From: RYN-230 sp963770535
GTDB taxonomy: Bacteria; Actinomycetota; Actinomycetes; Streptosporangiales; Streptosporangiaceae
Direction: 5' to 3'
DNA length: 64,000 nt
Assembly (NCBI GenBank): GCA_963770535.1
Contig: CAVYPZ010000003.1
Coordinates: forward strand, 2,108,001 to 2,172,000
The position numbers and the translations under genes are program-made. Numbering within the stretch: the first letter of the stretch is position 1; each line of letters begins with the position of its first letter. Positions 54,284-62,809 of the stretch are shown one piece after another. The notes beneath the pieces were generated by a model, which was not told the origin of the DNA, ran no database searches, and saw only the letters and a list, made by a program, of their open reading frames with translations.

Positions 54284-55201
54284 GTGGCGGATGACCGGGC
54301 GGGTGGCGATCTCCCTACGGCTGCCCAGGCCCGGATGGCCGAGATCCGCAGCAGCGGGACCTGGGGATCGGCGCTCACCACCGATGAGTTCGCCGCGATC
54401 CGCGCGGTCGGCTTCGAGCCCGCCGGCCAGGTGCTCGGGGCGGCCGTCTACAACATCGGCTTCTCGGGTGGCTACAACTGCCCGGGAGCGTGGTCCGGAT
54501 TCGGCTCATACGCGCAGGCCTACCGCAGCGTGACCCAGGTGTCCGGGCGGGGTGGCTATGGCTCGTTCGGCCCGCTCACCCAGGCCATGTACGACGCGCG
54601 GCACCTGGCCATCAACCGGATGGTCACCGAGTGCGCCGAGCTGGGCGGGCACGGCATCGTCGGGGTGTCCCTGACCATCGGGTCCTTCCCGGCCGGCGGC
54701 CTGGAGTTCAAGGCGATCGGCACCGCGGTGCGCGTGCCGGGATCACCGCCGCTGCAGAGGCCGTTCAGCTCCGACCTGACCGGGCAGGACTTCGCCAAGG
54801 TGATCTCGTCCGGCTGGGTGCCAGCCGGGCTGGCCCTGGGCATCTCGGTGGGGGCGAGGCACGATGACTGGCTGACCGTCGGCCAGACCCGCTGGGGCGC
54901 TGGCAACGCCGAGGTGGTCGGCTACACCGAGCTGGTGAACGACACCCGGCATGACGCCCGGCAGCAGCTGGAGAAGGACGTGCGCCGGCTCGGCGGGGAG
55001 GGCGTCGTGGTCCAGCGGATGGACATGCGCGTTCACGAGCGCGAGTGCCCGATCCAGGAGCACGGCAAAGATCACATCGTGGAGGCGACGATCGTGGGGA
55101 CCGCCATGGTCCGCTTCGCCTCGGTGGCCAAGCCGCCACCACCGCTGGCGATCCTGTCGCTTGACCCCCAGCGCCGCCAGGCGGCCCGGGTGCGGCTGTG
55201 A
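54284..55201 (+). CDS. Double YbjQ-like (heavy-metal-binding domain) protein, first copy
   Basis: This 305-residue protein contains two YbjQ/DUF74-like domains. The first (about 20-150) has EFAAIRAVGFEPAGQVLGAA, AMYDARHLAINRMVTECAEL and GGHGIVGVSL. The second (about 160-295) has DFAKVISSGWVPAGLALGIS, ARQQLEKDVRRLGGEGVVVQ and IVGTAMV. Family members form ring-like oligomers; a metal role has been suggested from sequence alone. GTG 54284 has GGAAGGGGC upstream. It is followed 55 bases later by a paralogue. Confidence 0.8.
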   Translation: MADDRAGGDLPTAAQARMAEIRSSGTWGSALTTDEFAAIRAVGFEPAGQVLGAAVYNIGFSGGYNCPGAWSGFGSYAQAYRSVTQVSGRGGYGSFGPLTQAMYDARHLAINRMVTECAELGGHGIVGVSLTIGSFPAGGLEFKAIGTAVRVPGSPPLQRPFSSDLTGQDFAKVISSGWVPAGLALGISVGARHDDWLTVGQTRWGAGNAEVVGYTELVNDTRHDARQQLEKDVRRLGGEGVVVQRMDMRVHERECPIQEHGKDHIVEATIVGTAMVRFASVAKPPPPLAILSLDPQRRQAARVRL

Positions 55202-55256
55202 CGGTGGCAGGCAGTTTTCGGCTGGACTGGCAGTACGAGCAGGGTGAGGGGAAGCG

Positions 55257-56126
55257 ATGACCGACCAGCAGAGCACGGAGCTGAGCGATAAGCAGAGCAC
55301 CGAGCTGAGGGCCGAGGGGGTCCCGCAGGATGCGCTGCGCCGCCTGGCCGAGCTCCGCCCGGGACGCCCAGGTGGCATCTTCACCTCAGACCTGTCCGTC
55401 AACGAGTTCCTGCTCGTCCGCGAGGCGGGTTTCCGCCCGCTCGGCCTGGTGCTGGGCAGCTCGATCTACCACGTGGGGCTGCAGGTCGGCCGCTGGGGAA
55501 AGAACCAGGAACTCGACGTGCTCTCCCAGGCCATGTACCACGCCCGGGAACTGGCCATGACCCGGATGGAAGCGGAGGCGGATGCGCTCGGCGCGGATGG
55601 CATCGTCGGGGTGCGGCTGGACGTGGAGATGAAGGAGTTCGGGAACGACATCGCCGAGTTCATCGCGGTCGGCACCGCGGTCAAGGCCGAGCCGGGCGCG
55701 GGCGGCGGCGGCGTCTCGGACTGGCGGAACAACAAGCGCCAGCCCTTCACCTCAGACCTGTCCGGCCAGGACTTCTGGACGCTGATCCGGGCCGGGTACG
55801 CCCCGCTCGGCATGACGATGGGCTCGTGTGTCTACCACATCGCGCACCAGCGGATTGGCGGCAAAATCAGCAACATCGGCCGGAACGTCGAGCTCGAGCA
55901 GTTCACCCAGGCCCTTTACGACGCACGTGAGCTGGCCATGAGCCGGATGCAGGCCGAGGCGGAAGAGCTGCACGCCGAGGGCATCGTCGGGGTGCAGCTG
56001 CGCCAGCACAGCCACACCTGGGGCTCGCACACCACGGAGTTCTTCGCCATCGGCACCGCCGTCCGGCCGCTGCGCGAGGACCACGTCATCCAGCGGCCCA
56101 CCATGGTCCTCAGCCTCGACGGCTGA
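55257..56126 (+). CDS. Double YbjQ-like (heavy-metal-binding domain) protein, second copy
   Basis: This 289-residue paralogue of the preceding protein has the same two-domain plan. Each half begins FTSDLS and contains ALYDARELAMSRMQAEAEEL or AMYHARELAMTRMEAEADAL, then GADGIVGVRL or HAEGIVGVQL, and ends FIAVGTAV or FFAIGTAV. The two halves are clearly an internal duplication. ATG 55257 has GGGGAAG upstream. With its neighbour, four copies of one domain lie in 1.8 kb. Confidence 0.82.
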   Translation: MTDQQSTELSDKQSTELRAEGVPQDALRRLAELRPGRPGGIFTSDLSVNEFLLVREAGFRPLGLVLGSSIYHVGLQVGRWGKNQELDVLSQAMYHARELAMTRMEAEADALGADGIVGVRLDVEMKEFGNDIAEFIAVGTAVKAEPGAGGGGVSDWRNNKRQPFTSDLSGQDFWTLIRAGYAPLGMTMGSCVYHIAHQRIGGKISNIGRNVELEQFTQALYDARELAMSRMQAEAEELHAEGIVGVQLRQHSHTWGSHTTEFFAIGTAVRPLREDHVIQRPTMVLSLDG

Positions 56127-56149
56127 CCCGCCGGCCAGCCAGGCCCGGA

Positions 56150-56992
56150 TCAGGAACTGAAGGCGGCCCTGGCGGCGGCCCGCCCGGCCGCGGCCAGGTC
56201 CAGGAAACCGTAGGTGCCCTGCTCCAGCAGTTCCCGTCCGGCCGACACCAGGGCGCCGAGGGCGGCGTTGGAGAACATCGACCCCACCGAGATGCGCCGG
56301 ACGCCCGCCGCGGCCAGCTGCGGCACGGCCGGGGCCCCCGGCAGGGTGAGCACGTTCACCGGCCGGTCCACCGACGCGACCACCGCGGCGATGTCGGCCA
56401 GGCTGGTCAGCCCCGGCGCGTACAGGACGTCCGCGCCCGCCTCCTGGTAGGCCTGCAGGCGGCGGATGGTGTCGGCCAGGTCCGGCAGGCCGTGCAGGTA
56501 GTTCTCGGCCCGGGCGGTGAGCACCAGCGGCCCGGGAGCGGCCCTGGCCGCGTCCGCGGCCGCGGCTATCCGCTCACGGGCCAGGCCCAGATCGTAGATG
56601 GGCTCGCCGGGGCGCCGGGTGAAGTCCTCGACCGAGCAGCCGGCCAGCCCGGCCGCGGCGGCGAGCCCGACGGTCTCGGCCACGCCGGCCGGCTCGTCGG
56701 CGAACGCGTTCTCCAGGTCGGCCGAGACCGGCAGGCTGGTGGCCGCCGCGATCACCGCTGCGTGGCCGAGCGCCTCGTCGCGGGTGACCTCCCCGTCCAG
56801 GCGCCCCAGCGTGGCGGCGAACCCGCCGCTGGTGGTGGCCAGCGCGGTGAAACCCAGCGAGGCGAGCAGCCGGGCCGAGCCGGCATCCCACGGGTTGGGC
56901 AGCAGCAGCGGGCCGGGGCCCTCGTGGAGAGCGCGGAAAGCGCGCGCCTGTTCGGCCTGGGACCGGGCGCCAGCGCCCGCCGGCATTGTCAT
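56150..56992 (-). CDS. PEP mutase/isocitrate lyase superfamily protein
   Basis: This 280-residue TIM-barrel protein of the phosphoenolpyruvate mutase/methylisocitrate lyase superfamily has LLLPNPWDAGSARLLASLGF and TALATTSGGFAATLG, the metal-binding SADLENAFAD, CSVEDFTRRPGEP, LTARAENYLHG and ADVLYAPGLTS. The catalytic cysteine loop of true lyases (KKCGH) is not seen, so a lyase or hydrolase on another substrate is more likely. It is the last gene of the minus-strand flavin/sulfonate group, about 40 bases from the preceding one. Confidence 0.82.
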   Translation of the reverse strand: MTMPAGAGARSQAEQARAFRALHEGPGPLLLPNPWDAGSARLLASLGFTALATTSGGFAATLGRLDGEVTRDEALGHAAVIAAATSLPVSADLENAFADEPAGVAETVGLAAAAGLAGCSVEDFTRRPGEPIYDLGLARERIAAAADAARAAPGPLVLTARAENYLHGLPDLADTIRRLQAYQEAGADVLYAPGLTSLADIAAVVASVDRPVNVLTLPGAPAVPQLAAAGVRRISVGSMFSNAALGALVSAGRELLEQGTYGFLDLAAAGRAAARAAFSS

Positions 56993-57032
56993 GCCGTCAC
57001 TGTAGAGGCCGCCGCGCGGGTCGCCGAACTTT

Positions 57033-58538
57033 TTAGGCCGCGCTCCCCGGGTGATGGCGGGCCGGGGGCGCCGCGGTCAGCAGCCGGGCCAGGGCCGCCG
57101 CCTCGTCCCGGATCTCCGGGATCGCGGTCGTCTCGTAGTGGATCCCGCGCAGCGGCGGCCCGAGGGTGAACAGGGTGGTGCTGGGCGCCCCGGCGGCGTC
57201 GATCACCGCCCCGTCCAGGCTGGCGTCCAGGCCGAGCCGGAGTGGGTCCGGCCGGGCCAGTCCCCGGTTCAGCAGGTCCCGCATCAGCGGGTCTGTGCTG
57301 CGGGTCAGGTCCGTGCCGGGCCCGGTCGCGTTGATCAGCCAGCCCGCGCTCAGGTCGGTGACGGATACGTCCTGCTCGACCCGGATCCGCAGGCGCTCCG
57401 GCGCCCCGGCGGGCACGGGAGTCCCCGCGGCCGTGCCCGGGCCGGCCGGGCCCGCCGGGCCGGCCGCCACCTCAGTGATCCCGGTGATCCGGCCGCGCAG
57501 CACGGACAGCCGCCCGGTACAGCGCAGCTCGGTGATCCGCCGGGCGGTCGCGGGCGGCATCCGGTGCCGGTGCACCTCCCAGTAACGGGCCACGTGCCGG
57601 ATGAAGAGCTGCTTATCCCGGTCCGGCAGCCGCCGCCACAGGCCCGGCACGTGCGGCCGCACCGCGTCCACCACGTCCTGCCAGTGGTTGGGCCGGCTGG
57701 TCATGGCCGACCGGATCTGCCAGATGAGTTCCGGGAGCCGCACCGGGTCGTCCGTGTCCGACAGGGCGGGCAGCCAGATGGTGTCGGCCGGGCCGCCGCG
57801 GCCCCGGTGCACCTGGGGGAGCATGCCGTGCCGTGACACGGCGCGCACCGTGGTCCGCGGGTTGCTGCTGGTCACCGCCGTGGCCACGTCCAGCATGGTC
57901 AGGCCGGTGCCCAGGATGACCACCGGGCGGCCGTCCTGGACCGGCTCCAGCGCGCCGGGGGCCCAGGGATTGGGGATGCACCAGGGGCTGTCCGGGAAAG
58001 GGATCGGCGTCGAGGGCGGCGGGTTGCCGGTCGCCAGGATCGCGCGGTCGGCCTCCAGGGTCGCGCCGTCGGCCAGCAGCACCCGCATCGGGTGGCCGGC
58101 CGCGCCCGGCCGGATGGCCAGGACCTCCGACGTGATCAGGCTGAGCCGCGATAGCGGCGCGGCCCTGCGCTGCGCGTCCGCGAGCGTGTCCTGGAGGTAC
58201 CGCCCGAACGCCTGCCTGGGAAGGAACTCCAGGTCGCCCAGCCCGGCCTCGGCGGCCCAGCGGAGCAGGTGATCCGGCTCTCCGGCTACCCCGCTCATCC
58301 GGTCCGTGAGCGCATTCAGGAAGTGAGTCGGGCTCGTCGTCGAGTAGGCCTCGCCGAGCCCGTGCCGGCCCAGCCGGTCGATCAGGGCGATACGCACCGG
58401 ATGCTTGCGGGCTGCGGCCGCGCGGAGCAGGTGGATGGCGGCCAGCGTGCCGCTCGCCCCGCCGCCGATGATCGCGATCACCGGCCCGCGCCCCGGCACC
58501 AGGCCGGGGCCGGGCAGGCTGTGCGTGCTAGCGGCCAT
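57033..58538 (-). CDS. FAD/NAD(P)-binding protein (HpyO-like domain)
   Basis: This 501-residue flavoprotein has an N-terminal nucleotide motif, VIAIIGGGASGTLAAIHLLR, then GLGEAYSTTSPTHFLNA and a second dinucleotide motif VVILGTGLTMLDVATAV near 210. It matches the FAD-NAD(P)-binding family seen next to LLM monooxygenases and siderophore-type enzymes. It overlaps the flavin reductase gene by 11 bases, so the two are co-translated. Its reaction is unknown; electron transfer or N-hydroxylation is possible. Confidence 0.82.
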   Translation of the reverse strand: MAASTHSLPGPGLVPGRGPVIAIIGGGASGTLAAIHLLRAAAARKHPVRIALIDRLGRHGLGEAYSTTSPTHFLNALTDRMSGVAGEPDHLLRWAAEAGLGDLEFLPRQAFGRYLQDTLADAQRRAAPLSRLSLITSEVLAIRPGAAGHPMRVLLADGATLEADRAILATGNPPPSTPIPFPDSPWCIPNPWAPGALEPVQDGRPVVILGTGLTMLDVATAVTSSNPRTTVRAVSRHGMLPQVHRGRGGPADTIWLPALSDTDDPVRLPELIWQIRSAMTSRPNHWQDVVDAVRPHVPGLWRRLPDRDKQLFIRHVARYWEVHRHRMPPATARRITELRCTGRLSVLRGRITGITEVAAGPAGPAGPGTAAGTPVPAGAPERLRIRVEQDVSVTDLSAGWLINATGPGTDLTRSTDPLMRDLLNRGLARPDPLRLGLDASLDGAVIDAAGAPSTTLFTLGPPLRGIHYETTAIPEIRDEAAALARLLTAAPPARHHPGSAA

Positions 58539-59100
58539 CCTGGATCCCCGGCTCCGGGCGGGTGAACCGGCCCTGGTGGTGCAGCAGCGGCGGTTCGCCG
58601 GTGCCCATGATGGTGTGCTCGACCCGGCCCACCACGAGCTGGTGATCCCCGACCGTGAGCATCGCGTGGGTGGCGCAGATCAGGTGCGTGGTGGCCCCGT
58701 CGAGCAGCGGGAGGTCCCGGGGACCAGGGCGCCACTGGGTCTCGGGCCCGAACCGGTCCGCCCCCTTCTGGGCGAATCGTGCCGCTGCCGCTTGCTGGGA
58801 GTGATCCATCAGGTTCACCGCGAAGTGCTCCGCCGCACGGATCGCGGGCCAGTTGGTGGATCCGTGCCCGATGTAGAAGGACACCAGCGGCGGATCCAGG
58901 CTGGCCGAGCTGAACGACGTCACGGTCAGCCCGGCCGGGCCGCGCACGGTCACGATGACCACGCCCGCGGGATGCCGGGCCAGCGCCTGCCGGAACACCT
59001 CCGCGTCCACGAAGGGCAGGGGGCGGGCGCCATCGTGGGCGGACACGGCCGGGGCGCTCTGGGCGGGCACGGAGCGGAGGGCGGCGGAGGGGGGAGTCAC
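58528..59100 (-). CDS. Flavin reductase-like (FMN-binding split barrel) protein
   Basis: This 190-residue protein has FRQALARHPAGVVIVTVRGP, the flavin-binding TVTSFSSASLDPPLVSFYIG, FAVNLMDHSQQ and HQLVVGRVEH, which define the flavin reductase-like family. It supplies reduced FMN to two-component monooxygenases. Its place between an SsuE-type reductase and an FAD/NAD(P)-binding protein gives the cluster two independent flavin reductases. GTG 59100 is the likely start. Confidence 0.88.
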   Translation of the reverse strand: MTPPSAALRSVPAQSAPAVSAHDGARPLPFVDAEVFRQALARHPAGVVIVTVRGPAGLTVTSFSSASLDPPLVSFYIGHGSTNWPAIRAAEHFAVNLMDHSQQAAAARFAQKGADRFGPETQWRPGPRDLPLLDGATTHLICATHAMLTVGDHQLVVGRVEHTIMGTGEPPLLHHQGRFTRPEPGIQDGR

Positions 59101-59168
59101 AGGACCTGCCTTCTGCTAGTGGCGCTGCCGTGACGGCCCGGCAGCAGGGGTTCGGCGGTTCCGCGGTG

Positions 59169-59699
59169 TCATGCCGGGACCTCGTTCGTGGCCAGCGCGG
59201 CGCAGCGGCCGAGCGCGGCCGCCACCCGCGCGGCCCACGCCTCCAGGACCGGGCCGGGCTCGGCCAGGTCCGGTTCGAGGAAGGCCAGGCCCGGGGCGGG
59301 CGTGGAGGCGCCCAGCTCCAGCAGCAGGGGCCGCAGGTGCAGGTTGACCGCGAGCGCGTGGTTCGGGACCCGCATGACCAGCAGGGGCAGGGCGATCACC
59401 GAGGAGAGCGCCTGGTATTCCAGCCGGTCCAGGAAGACCTTGAGCAGCCCGGTGTAGGTGCCCTTGTAGGTGGGGCTGGCCACGAGCAGCAGGTCCGCGT
59501 GCCTGACCTGGTCCAGCGCGTCCTCGACCGCGGGCGACGGCTCGTCCAGCAGCAGCCGCCGGGCCAGCACGGACAGATCGATCACCTGATGCTCACCGGC
59601 CAGGCCCGCGGCGCGGCTGACCGCGTCCGCCGCCAGCCGCGCGATCTGCAGGGTCCTGGACTGGGGCCGGGGGTTGGCCGCCAGCACGACAAAACTCAC
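59169..59699 (-). CDS. ssuE: NADPH-dependent FMN reductase (SsuE/MsuE-like)
   Basis: This 176-residue flavodoxin-fold reductase has LAANPRPQSRTLQIARLAAD at the start, LLLVASPTYKGTYTGLLKVF near 70 with the FMN-binding SPTYKG, then LDRLEYQALSSVIALPLLVM. It provides FMNH2 to the alkanesulfonate monooxygenase encoded just upstream. GTG 59699 was chosen for its spacing from AGGAGGT (59705-59711); GTG 59702 is too close. Confidence 0.88.
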   Translation of the reverse strand: MSFVVLAANPRPQSRTLQIARLAADAVSRAAGLAGEHQVIDLSVLARRLLLDEPSPAVEDALDQVRHADLLLVASPTYKGTYTGLLKVFLDRLEYQALSSVIALPLLVMRVPNHALAVNLHLRPLLLELGASTPAPGLAFLEPDLAEPGPVLEAWAARVAAALGRCAALATNEVPA

Positions 59700-59750
59700 C
59701 ACGACCTCCTGAAGGGGGCGATCACAGTCATGCGTTGCCTTTCTGTAAAT

Positions 59751-60932
59751 TTATGCACTGGCCCGCAGGTAGGGCCGCCCGGAGTTGCCGGCCGCCGCCT
59801 CGCGCCGGCGGATCTCGGGCAGGACGCCCTCGCCGAACCAGTAGGCCTCCTCCAGGTGCGGGTAGCCGGACAGGATGAACTCGCTGATACCGAGGGAGGC
59901 GTACTCCTCGATGAGGTCGGCGACCTTCTCGTGGCTGCCGACCAGGGCGGTGCCAGCCCCGCCGCGGACCAGGCCGACGCCGGCCCACAGGTTCGGGTAG
60001 ATCTCCAGGTCCTGGGCCGAGCCGCCGTGCCGGTAGGCGGCGTGCAGGGCCCGCATCCGGTTCTGGCCGACCGACTCGCTGGCCCCGAGGATCTGCTGGG
60101 CCTTGGCGATCTCGGCGGGGTCGATGCAGTCGAGCAGCCGGCTGGCCTCGGCCCAGGCGTCTGCCTCGGTGTCCCGGGTGATCACGTGCAGGCGGATGCC
60201 GAAGCGCAGTGCCCGGCCCTGGGCCGCGGCCAGCTGCCGGATCCAGGTCAGCTTCTCCGCCACCTGTGCCGGAGGCTCACCCCAGGTCAGGTAGACGTCC
60301 GCGGAGGCGGCGGCCACGGCGCCCGCCGCGGGCGAGGAGCCGCCGAAGAAAATGCCGGGCACCGGGTCCGGCGGGCGCAGCACGGTGGCCCCGTCCACCT
60401 GGTAGTACTGGCCGCGGAAGTCGAACGGCTCACCGGACCACGCGCCCCGGACGATGGACAGGAATTCGCCGGTCCGGGCGTACCGCTCGTCGTGGGACAG
60501 GTAATCACCGAACCGCCGCTGCTCGTCGGCCTGCCCGCCGGTCACCACGTTGAGCAGCAGCCGGCCGCGGGACAGCCGCTGGTAGGTCGCGGCCATCTGC
60601 GCGGCCAGGGTGGGGGAAGTCAGCCCGGGCCGGAACGCGACCAGGAACTTCAGGCGGCTGGTCTCCCGGGTCAGCGCGGCGGTGACCAGCCAGGCATCCT
60701 CACACCAGGTGCCGGTCGGCGTCAGCACCGCCTCGAAGCCCAGCTGCTCCGCCGAGCGGGCCACCTGGGTCAGGTACTCGATGTCCGGCGGCCGTTCCCG
60801 GGCGGCCGCGCCCCGGATGTGCGGGGCCTGCAACTGCCCGGCCGCCCCGGCCGGAGGCAGGCTGTGCCCCCGGCCCATGATCGACCGGCCATCACCGGTG
60901 GTCGGCAGGAACCAGTGGAATGTCAGCGTCAT
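59751..60932 (-). CDS. ssuD: LLM-class flavin monooxygenase, alkanesulfonate monooxygenase-like
   Basis: This 393-residue TIM-barrel monooxygenase of the SsuD group has FHWFLPTTGDGRSIMGRGHS, AEQLGFEAVLTPTGTWCEDA, FLVAFRPGLTSPTLAAQMAA, RLLLNVVTGGQADEQRRFGD, and GIFFGGSSPAAGAVAAASAD with VYLTWGEPP. It cleaves C-S bonds of sulfonates using FMNH2 and oxygen, releasing sulfite and an aldehyde. A relaxed specificity (SfnG/MsuD) is possible. ATG 60932 has GGGGAGG upstream and overlaps the stop of a short leader reading frame. Confidence 0.9.
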   Translation of the reverse strand: MTLTFHWFLPTTGDGRSIMGRGHSLPPAGAAGQLQAPHIRGAAARERPPDIEYLTQVARSAEQLGFEAVLTPTGTWCEDAWLVTAALTRETSRLKFLVAFRPGLTSPTLAAQMAATYQRLSRGRLLLNVVTGGQADEQRRFGDYLSHDERYARTGEFLSIVRGAWSGEPFDFRGQYYQVDGATVLRPPDPVPGIFFGGSSPAAGAVAAASADVYLTWGEPPAQVAEKLTWIRQLAAAQGRALRFGIRLHVITRDTEADAWAEASRLLDCIDPAEIAKAQQILGASESVGQNRMRALHAAYRHGGSAQDLEIYPNLWAGVGLVRGGAGTALVGSHEKVADLIEEYASLGISEFILSGYPHLEEAYWFGEGVLPEIRRREAAAGNSGRPYLRASA

Positions 60933-61018
60933 GAGGCCTCCCCGGCGCTGTCGTGCAAGCGCGCGCCGGGGGCGGTCCGCCCGGTGGGGAGCAGGCCGCT
61001 GGGTGCGTGACCAGGCAT
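60929..61018 (-). CDS. Possible 29-residue leader peptide of ssuD
   Basis: ATG 61018 is preceded by GCGAGG at proper spacing and opens a frame MPGHAPSGLLPTGRTAPGAR ending in a TGA that overlaps the ssuD ATG (ATGA). This would couple ssuD translation to the leader. The peptide has no cysteine or methionine run, so classic sulfur attenuation is not evident. It may be chance in GC-rich sequence. Confidence 0.35.
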   Translation of the reverse strand: MPGHAPSGLLPTGRTAPGARLHDSAGEAS

Positions 61019-61474
61019 AGATGAACCTCGCTCGTGTCGGCAGGGTGCCGCCGGCCACGCGCCGGGGCTTGGCCCGCGGGCGGCCGGCTGATCCGGATGG
61101 GCTAGGCCTCCTCGGTGATGAGCAGGACGGCGGGCCGGGTACACGAGCCCGGGCTCCCTGCGATCGGCATGGCAGCTCGGGACCAGCAGTGGGATGCAAC
61201 CATGACCCCATGCTGGAAGCTCAATCCCTATAATGTCAATAGGGAAAATCGAGATGATGTGAAAGCCTGCCGGGCCCGGTGTTCCGTGACAGGCCGCGCG
61301 CGGACGGCAGCCACAAGGCAGGAGGGAGGGAGCGGCCAGGGGCCGGGGCAGGCGGCCGGGGGAGGCGGCCAGGCGGGCAGGAGGCCAGGGAGACGGCCAG
61401 GAGGCCAGGGGGCAGGGGTTAGGGAGCGGGCAGGAGCGGGCAGCGGCCCGGAGGCCTGCAGGCAGCGAGCCGGG
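61019..61474. other. Long leader/promoter region and purine-rich repeats
   Basis: This stretch has no convincing gene. From the ssuD side: a roughly 200-base leader with several GC stems and no riboswitch that I can match. Then comes CCCTAT...ATAGGG (61226-61244) around a minus-strand TTGACA in the only AT-rich patch. Then 61310-61475 is a purine-rich stretch of degenerate GGCGGCCAGG/AGGAGGCCAGG units. The last may be a remnant or simple-sequence expansion. Confidence 0.6.
61226..61244 (-). promoter_or_regulatory. Candidate promoter/operator of the ssu cluster
   Basis: CCCTAT (61226-61231) and ATAGGG (61239-61244) form a 6-bp inverted repeat with a 7-base spacer. On the minus strand it contains TTGACA (61240-61235), a possible -35 element facing ssuD. 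Overlap of a -35 with a palindrome is typical of repression, for example by a sulfur-responsive regulator. No good -10 was found. Confidence 0.4.
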
Positions 61475-61475
61475 T
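61310..61475. repeat. Degenerate purine-rich tandem repeat
   Basis: Imperfect units close to GGCGGCCAGG and AGGAGGCCAGGG recur about ten times. Purine bias on the plus strand is strong compared with flanking coding DNA. There is no reading frame that looks conserved. Confidence 0.5.
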
Positions 61476-62068
61476 CAGGCGCCGGGGTGGCCAGGGGCCG
61501 GGCCGCTCACGGTCTCCAGAACCCGGTTGAGCCACTGACGCAGCCCGCGCCGGCCGAGCCCGGGCGGCTCCCCGGCGGCCGAGCTGACCAGATGCTGGGC
61601 ACCGTCGAAGGAGACCGGGGCGGTCCCGGGCGTGATCGTGAGCACCTCGTGGGCCAGCTGCTCCAGCTCCGGGTCACCCTGGTCGAGGGCGAGCACCGTG
61701 GCGCGCTTGCGGGCATCGCAGACCCGCTCGAGCAGCCCGGCGGGAGCGGCCTGGGTGCCCACGACCAGGACCGTCTCGCCGCGCCCGGCGCGCTCCAGGC
61801 GGCCCATGCCGATCCGCAGATGCGGCGGAGCGTCCGGCGGTGGTTCCCAGCGGACGAGGGTGGGGCAGAGTTCCGGCACGCCGGAAAGCCGGCTTTCCTC
61901 GCCGAGGTGGGCGGCGAGGTGCCAGGGCTCGTCCCCGGGGGTACCGACCACCAGCAGCCCGCCGGGGGTCCGGGAACGGCGCAGCACCCGGGCGAACGCG
62001 GTGGTGCGCTCCAGCCAGCCGGTCGGGGCGAGCACCGCCCGCAGCGCAGCCACCTGGTCGGCATCCAT
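61475..62068 (-). CDS. Conserved actinobacterial hypothetical protein
   Basis: The product has 197 residues with no membrane helix or signal. It opens MDADQVAALRAVLAPTGWLE, has GGLLVVGTPGDEPWHLAAHL near 36 and GETVLVVGTQAAPAGLLERV near 97, and ends in a basic Pro/Gly tail. Balanced composition and orderly helix/strand alternation support a real gene. I do not recognise a functional family. It is divergent from the F420 reductase by 45 bases. Confidence 0.65.
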   Translation of the reverse strand: MDADQVAALRAVLAPTGWLERTTAFARVLRRSRTPGGLLVVGTPGDEPWHLAAHLGEESRLSGVPELCPTLVRWEPPPDAPPHLRIGMGRLERAGRGETVLVVGTQAAPAGLLERVCDARKRATVLALDQGDPELEQLAHEVLTITPGTAPVSFDGAQHLVSSAAGEPPGLGRRGLRQWLNRVLETVSGPAPGHPGA

Positions 62069-62113
62069 CGGCCCATCGTGTCACGCCTGCCTGGGGTCTG
62101 GCAGGATCAGGAC

Positions 62114-62800
62114 ATGGCCGCGGAGCAAGGATCTCCCACTGTGGACAAAGATGCCGCTGCCCTGATCGTGGCGGTCCTGGGGGGCACCGGCGATCAGGGG
62201 CAGGGTCTCGCGTACCGGCTCGCCGCCGCGGGCAACCCGGTGATCATCGGGTCGCGGAGCGAGGAGCGTGCCCACGCGGCCGCGGCGGAACTGGGCGGCG
62301 GAGGGATCCGCGGGATGGCAAACGCCGACGCGGCGCGCGAGGCCGACGTCGCGATCGTCGCGGTGCCCTGGGAAGGCCACCGGGACCTGCTGGCCTCGCT
62401 GGCCGGGCCGCTGGCCGGCAAGATCGTGATCGACTGCGTCAACCCGATGGGGTTCGACCAGCGCGGGGCCTACCCGCTGCCGGTCCCCGAGGGCAGCGCC
62501 GCGCAGCAGGCGGCCGCGGTGCTTCCGGACAGCCGCGTGGTGGGGGCGTTCCATCATGTGTCTGCGGTCGTGCTGATGGACCCGGAGGTCGAGTCGGTCG
62601 ATCTCGACGTCATGGTGCTGGGTGACGACCGCGGGGCCACCGACCTGGTGCAGGCGCTGGCCGCGCGCATCCCGGGGGTCCGCGGCGTCTACGCGGGCCG
62701 GCTGCGCAACTGCGGCCAGGTCGAGGCGCTGACCTGCAACCTCGTGTCGGTCAACCGCCGCTACAAGGCCCACGCGGGCCTGCGCATCACCGACATCTGA
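62114..62800 (+). CDS. npdG: NADPH:F420 oxidoreductase
   Basis: This 228-residue protein has the NADP-binding motif VAVLGGTGDQGQGLAYRLAA near 20, IIGSRSEERAHAAAAEL, VAIVAVPWEGHRDLLASLAG near 80 and IVIDCVNPMGFDQRG. It also has GAFHHVSAVVLMDPEVESVD and LEALTCNLVSVNRRYKAHAG-like VEALTCNLVSVNRRY, all hallmarks of F420-dependent NADP reductase. It passes electrons between NADPH and coenzyme F420, consistent with an actinomycete. ATG 62114 has AGGA close upstream. Confidence 0.92.
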   Translation: MAAEQGSPTVDKDAAALIVAVLGGTGDQGQGLAYRLAAAGNPVIIGSRSEERAHAAAAELGGGGIRGMANADAAREADVAIVAVPWEGHRDLLASLAGPLAGKIVIDCVNPMGFDQRGAYPLPVPEGSAAQQAAAVLPDSRVVGAFHHVSAVVLMDPEVESVDLDVMVLGDDRGATDLVQALAARIPGVRGVYAGRLRNCGQVEALTCNLVSVNRRYKAHAGLRITDI

Positions 62801-62809
62801 CCCGGCCCG

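Noticed and set aside
60929..61018. Cysteine-responsive leader peptide
   Set aside because: The short frame before ssuD contains no cysteine, and the DLCR-type motif of known sulfur leaders was not found upstream.
60932..61220. SAM or SAH riboswitch in the ssuD leader
   Set aside because: CCGAGGAGG and GGTCATGG fragments resemble parts of such elements, but the paired cores in the right order are not there.
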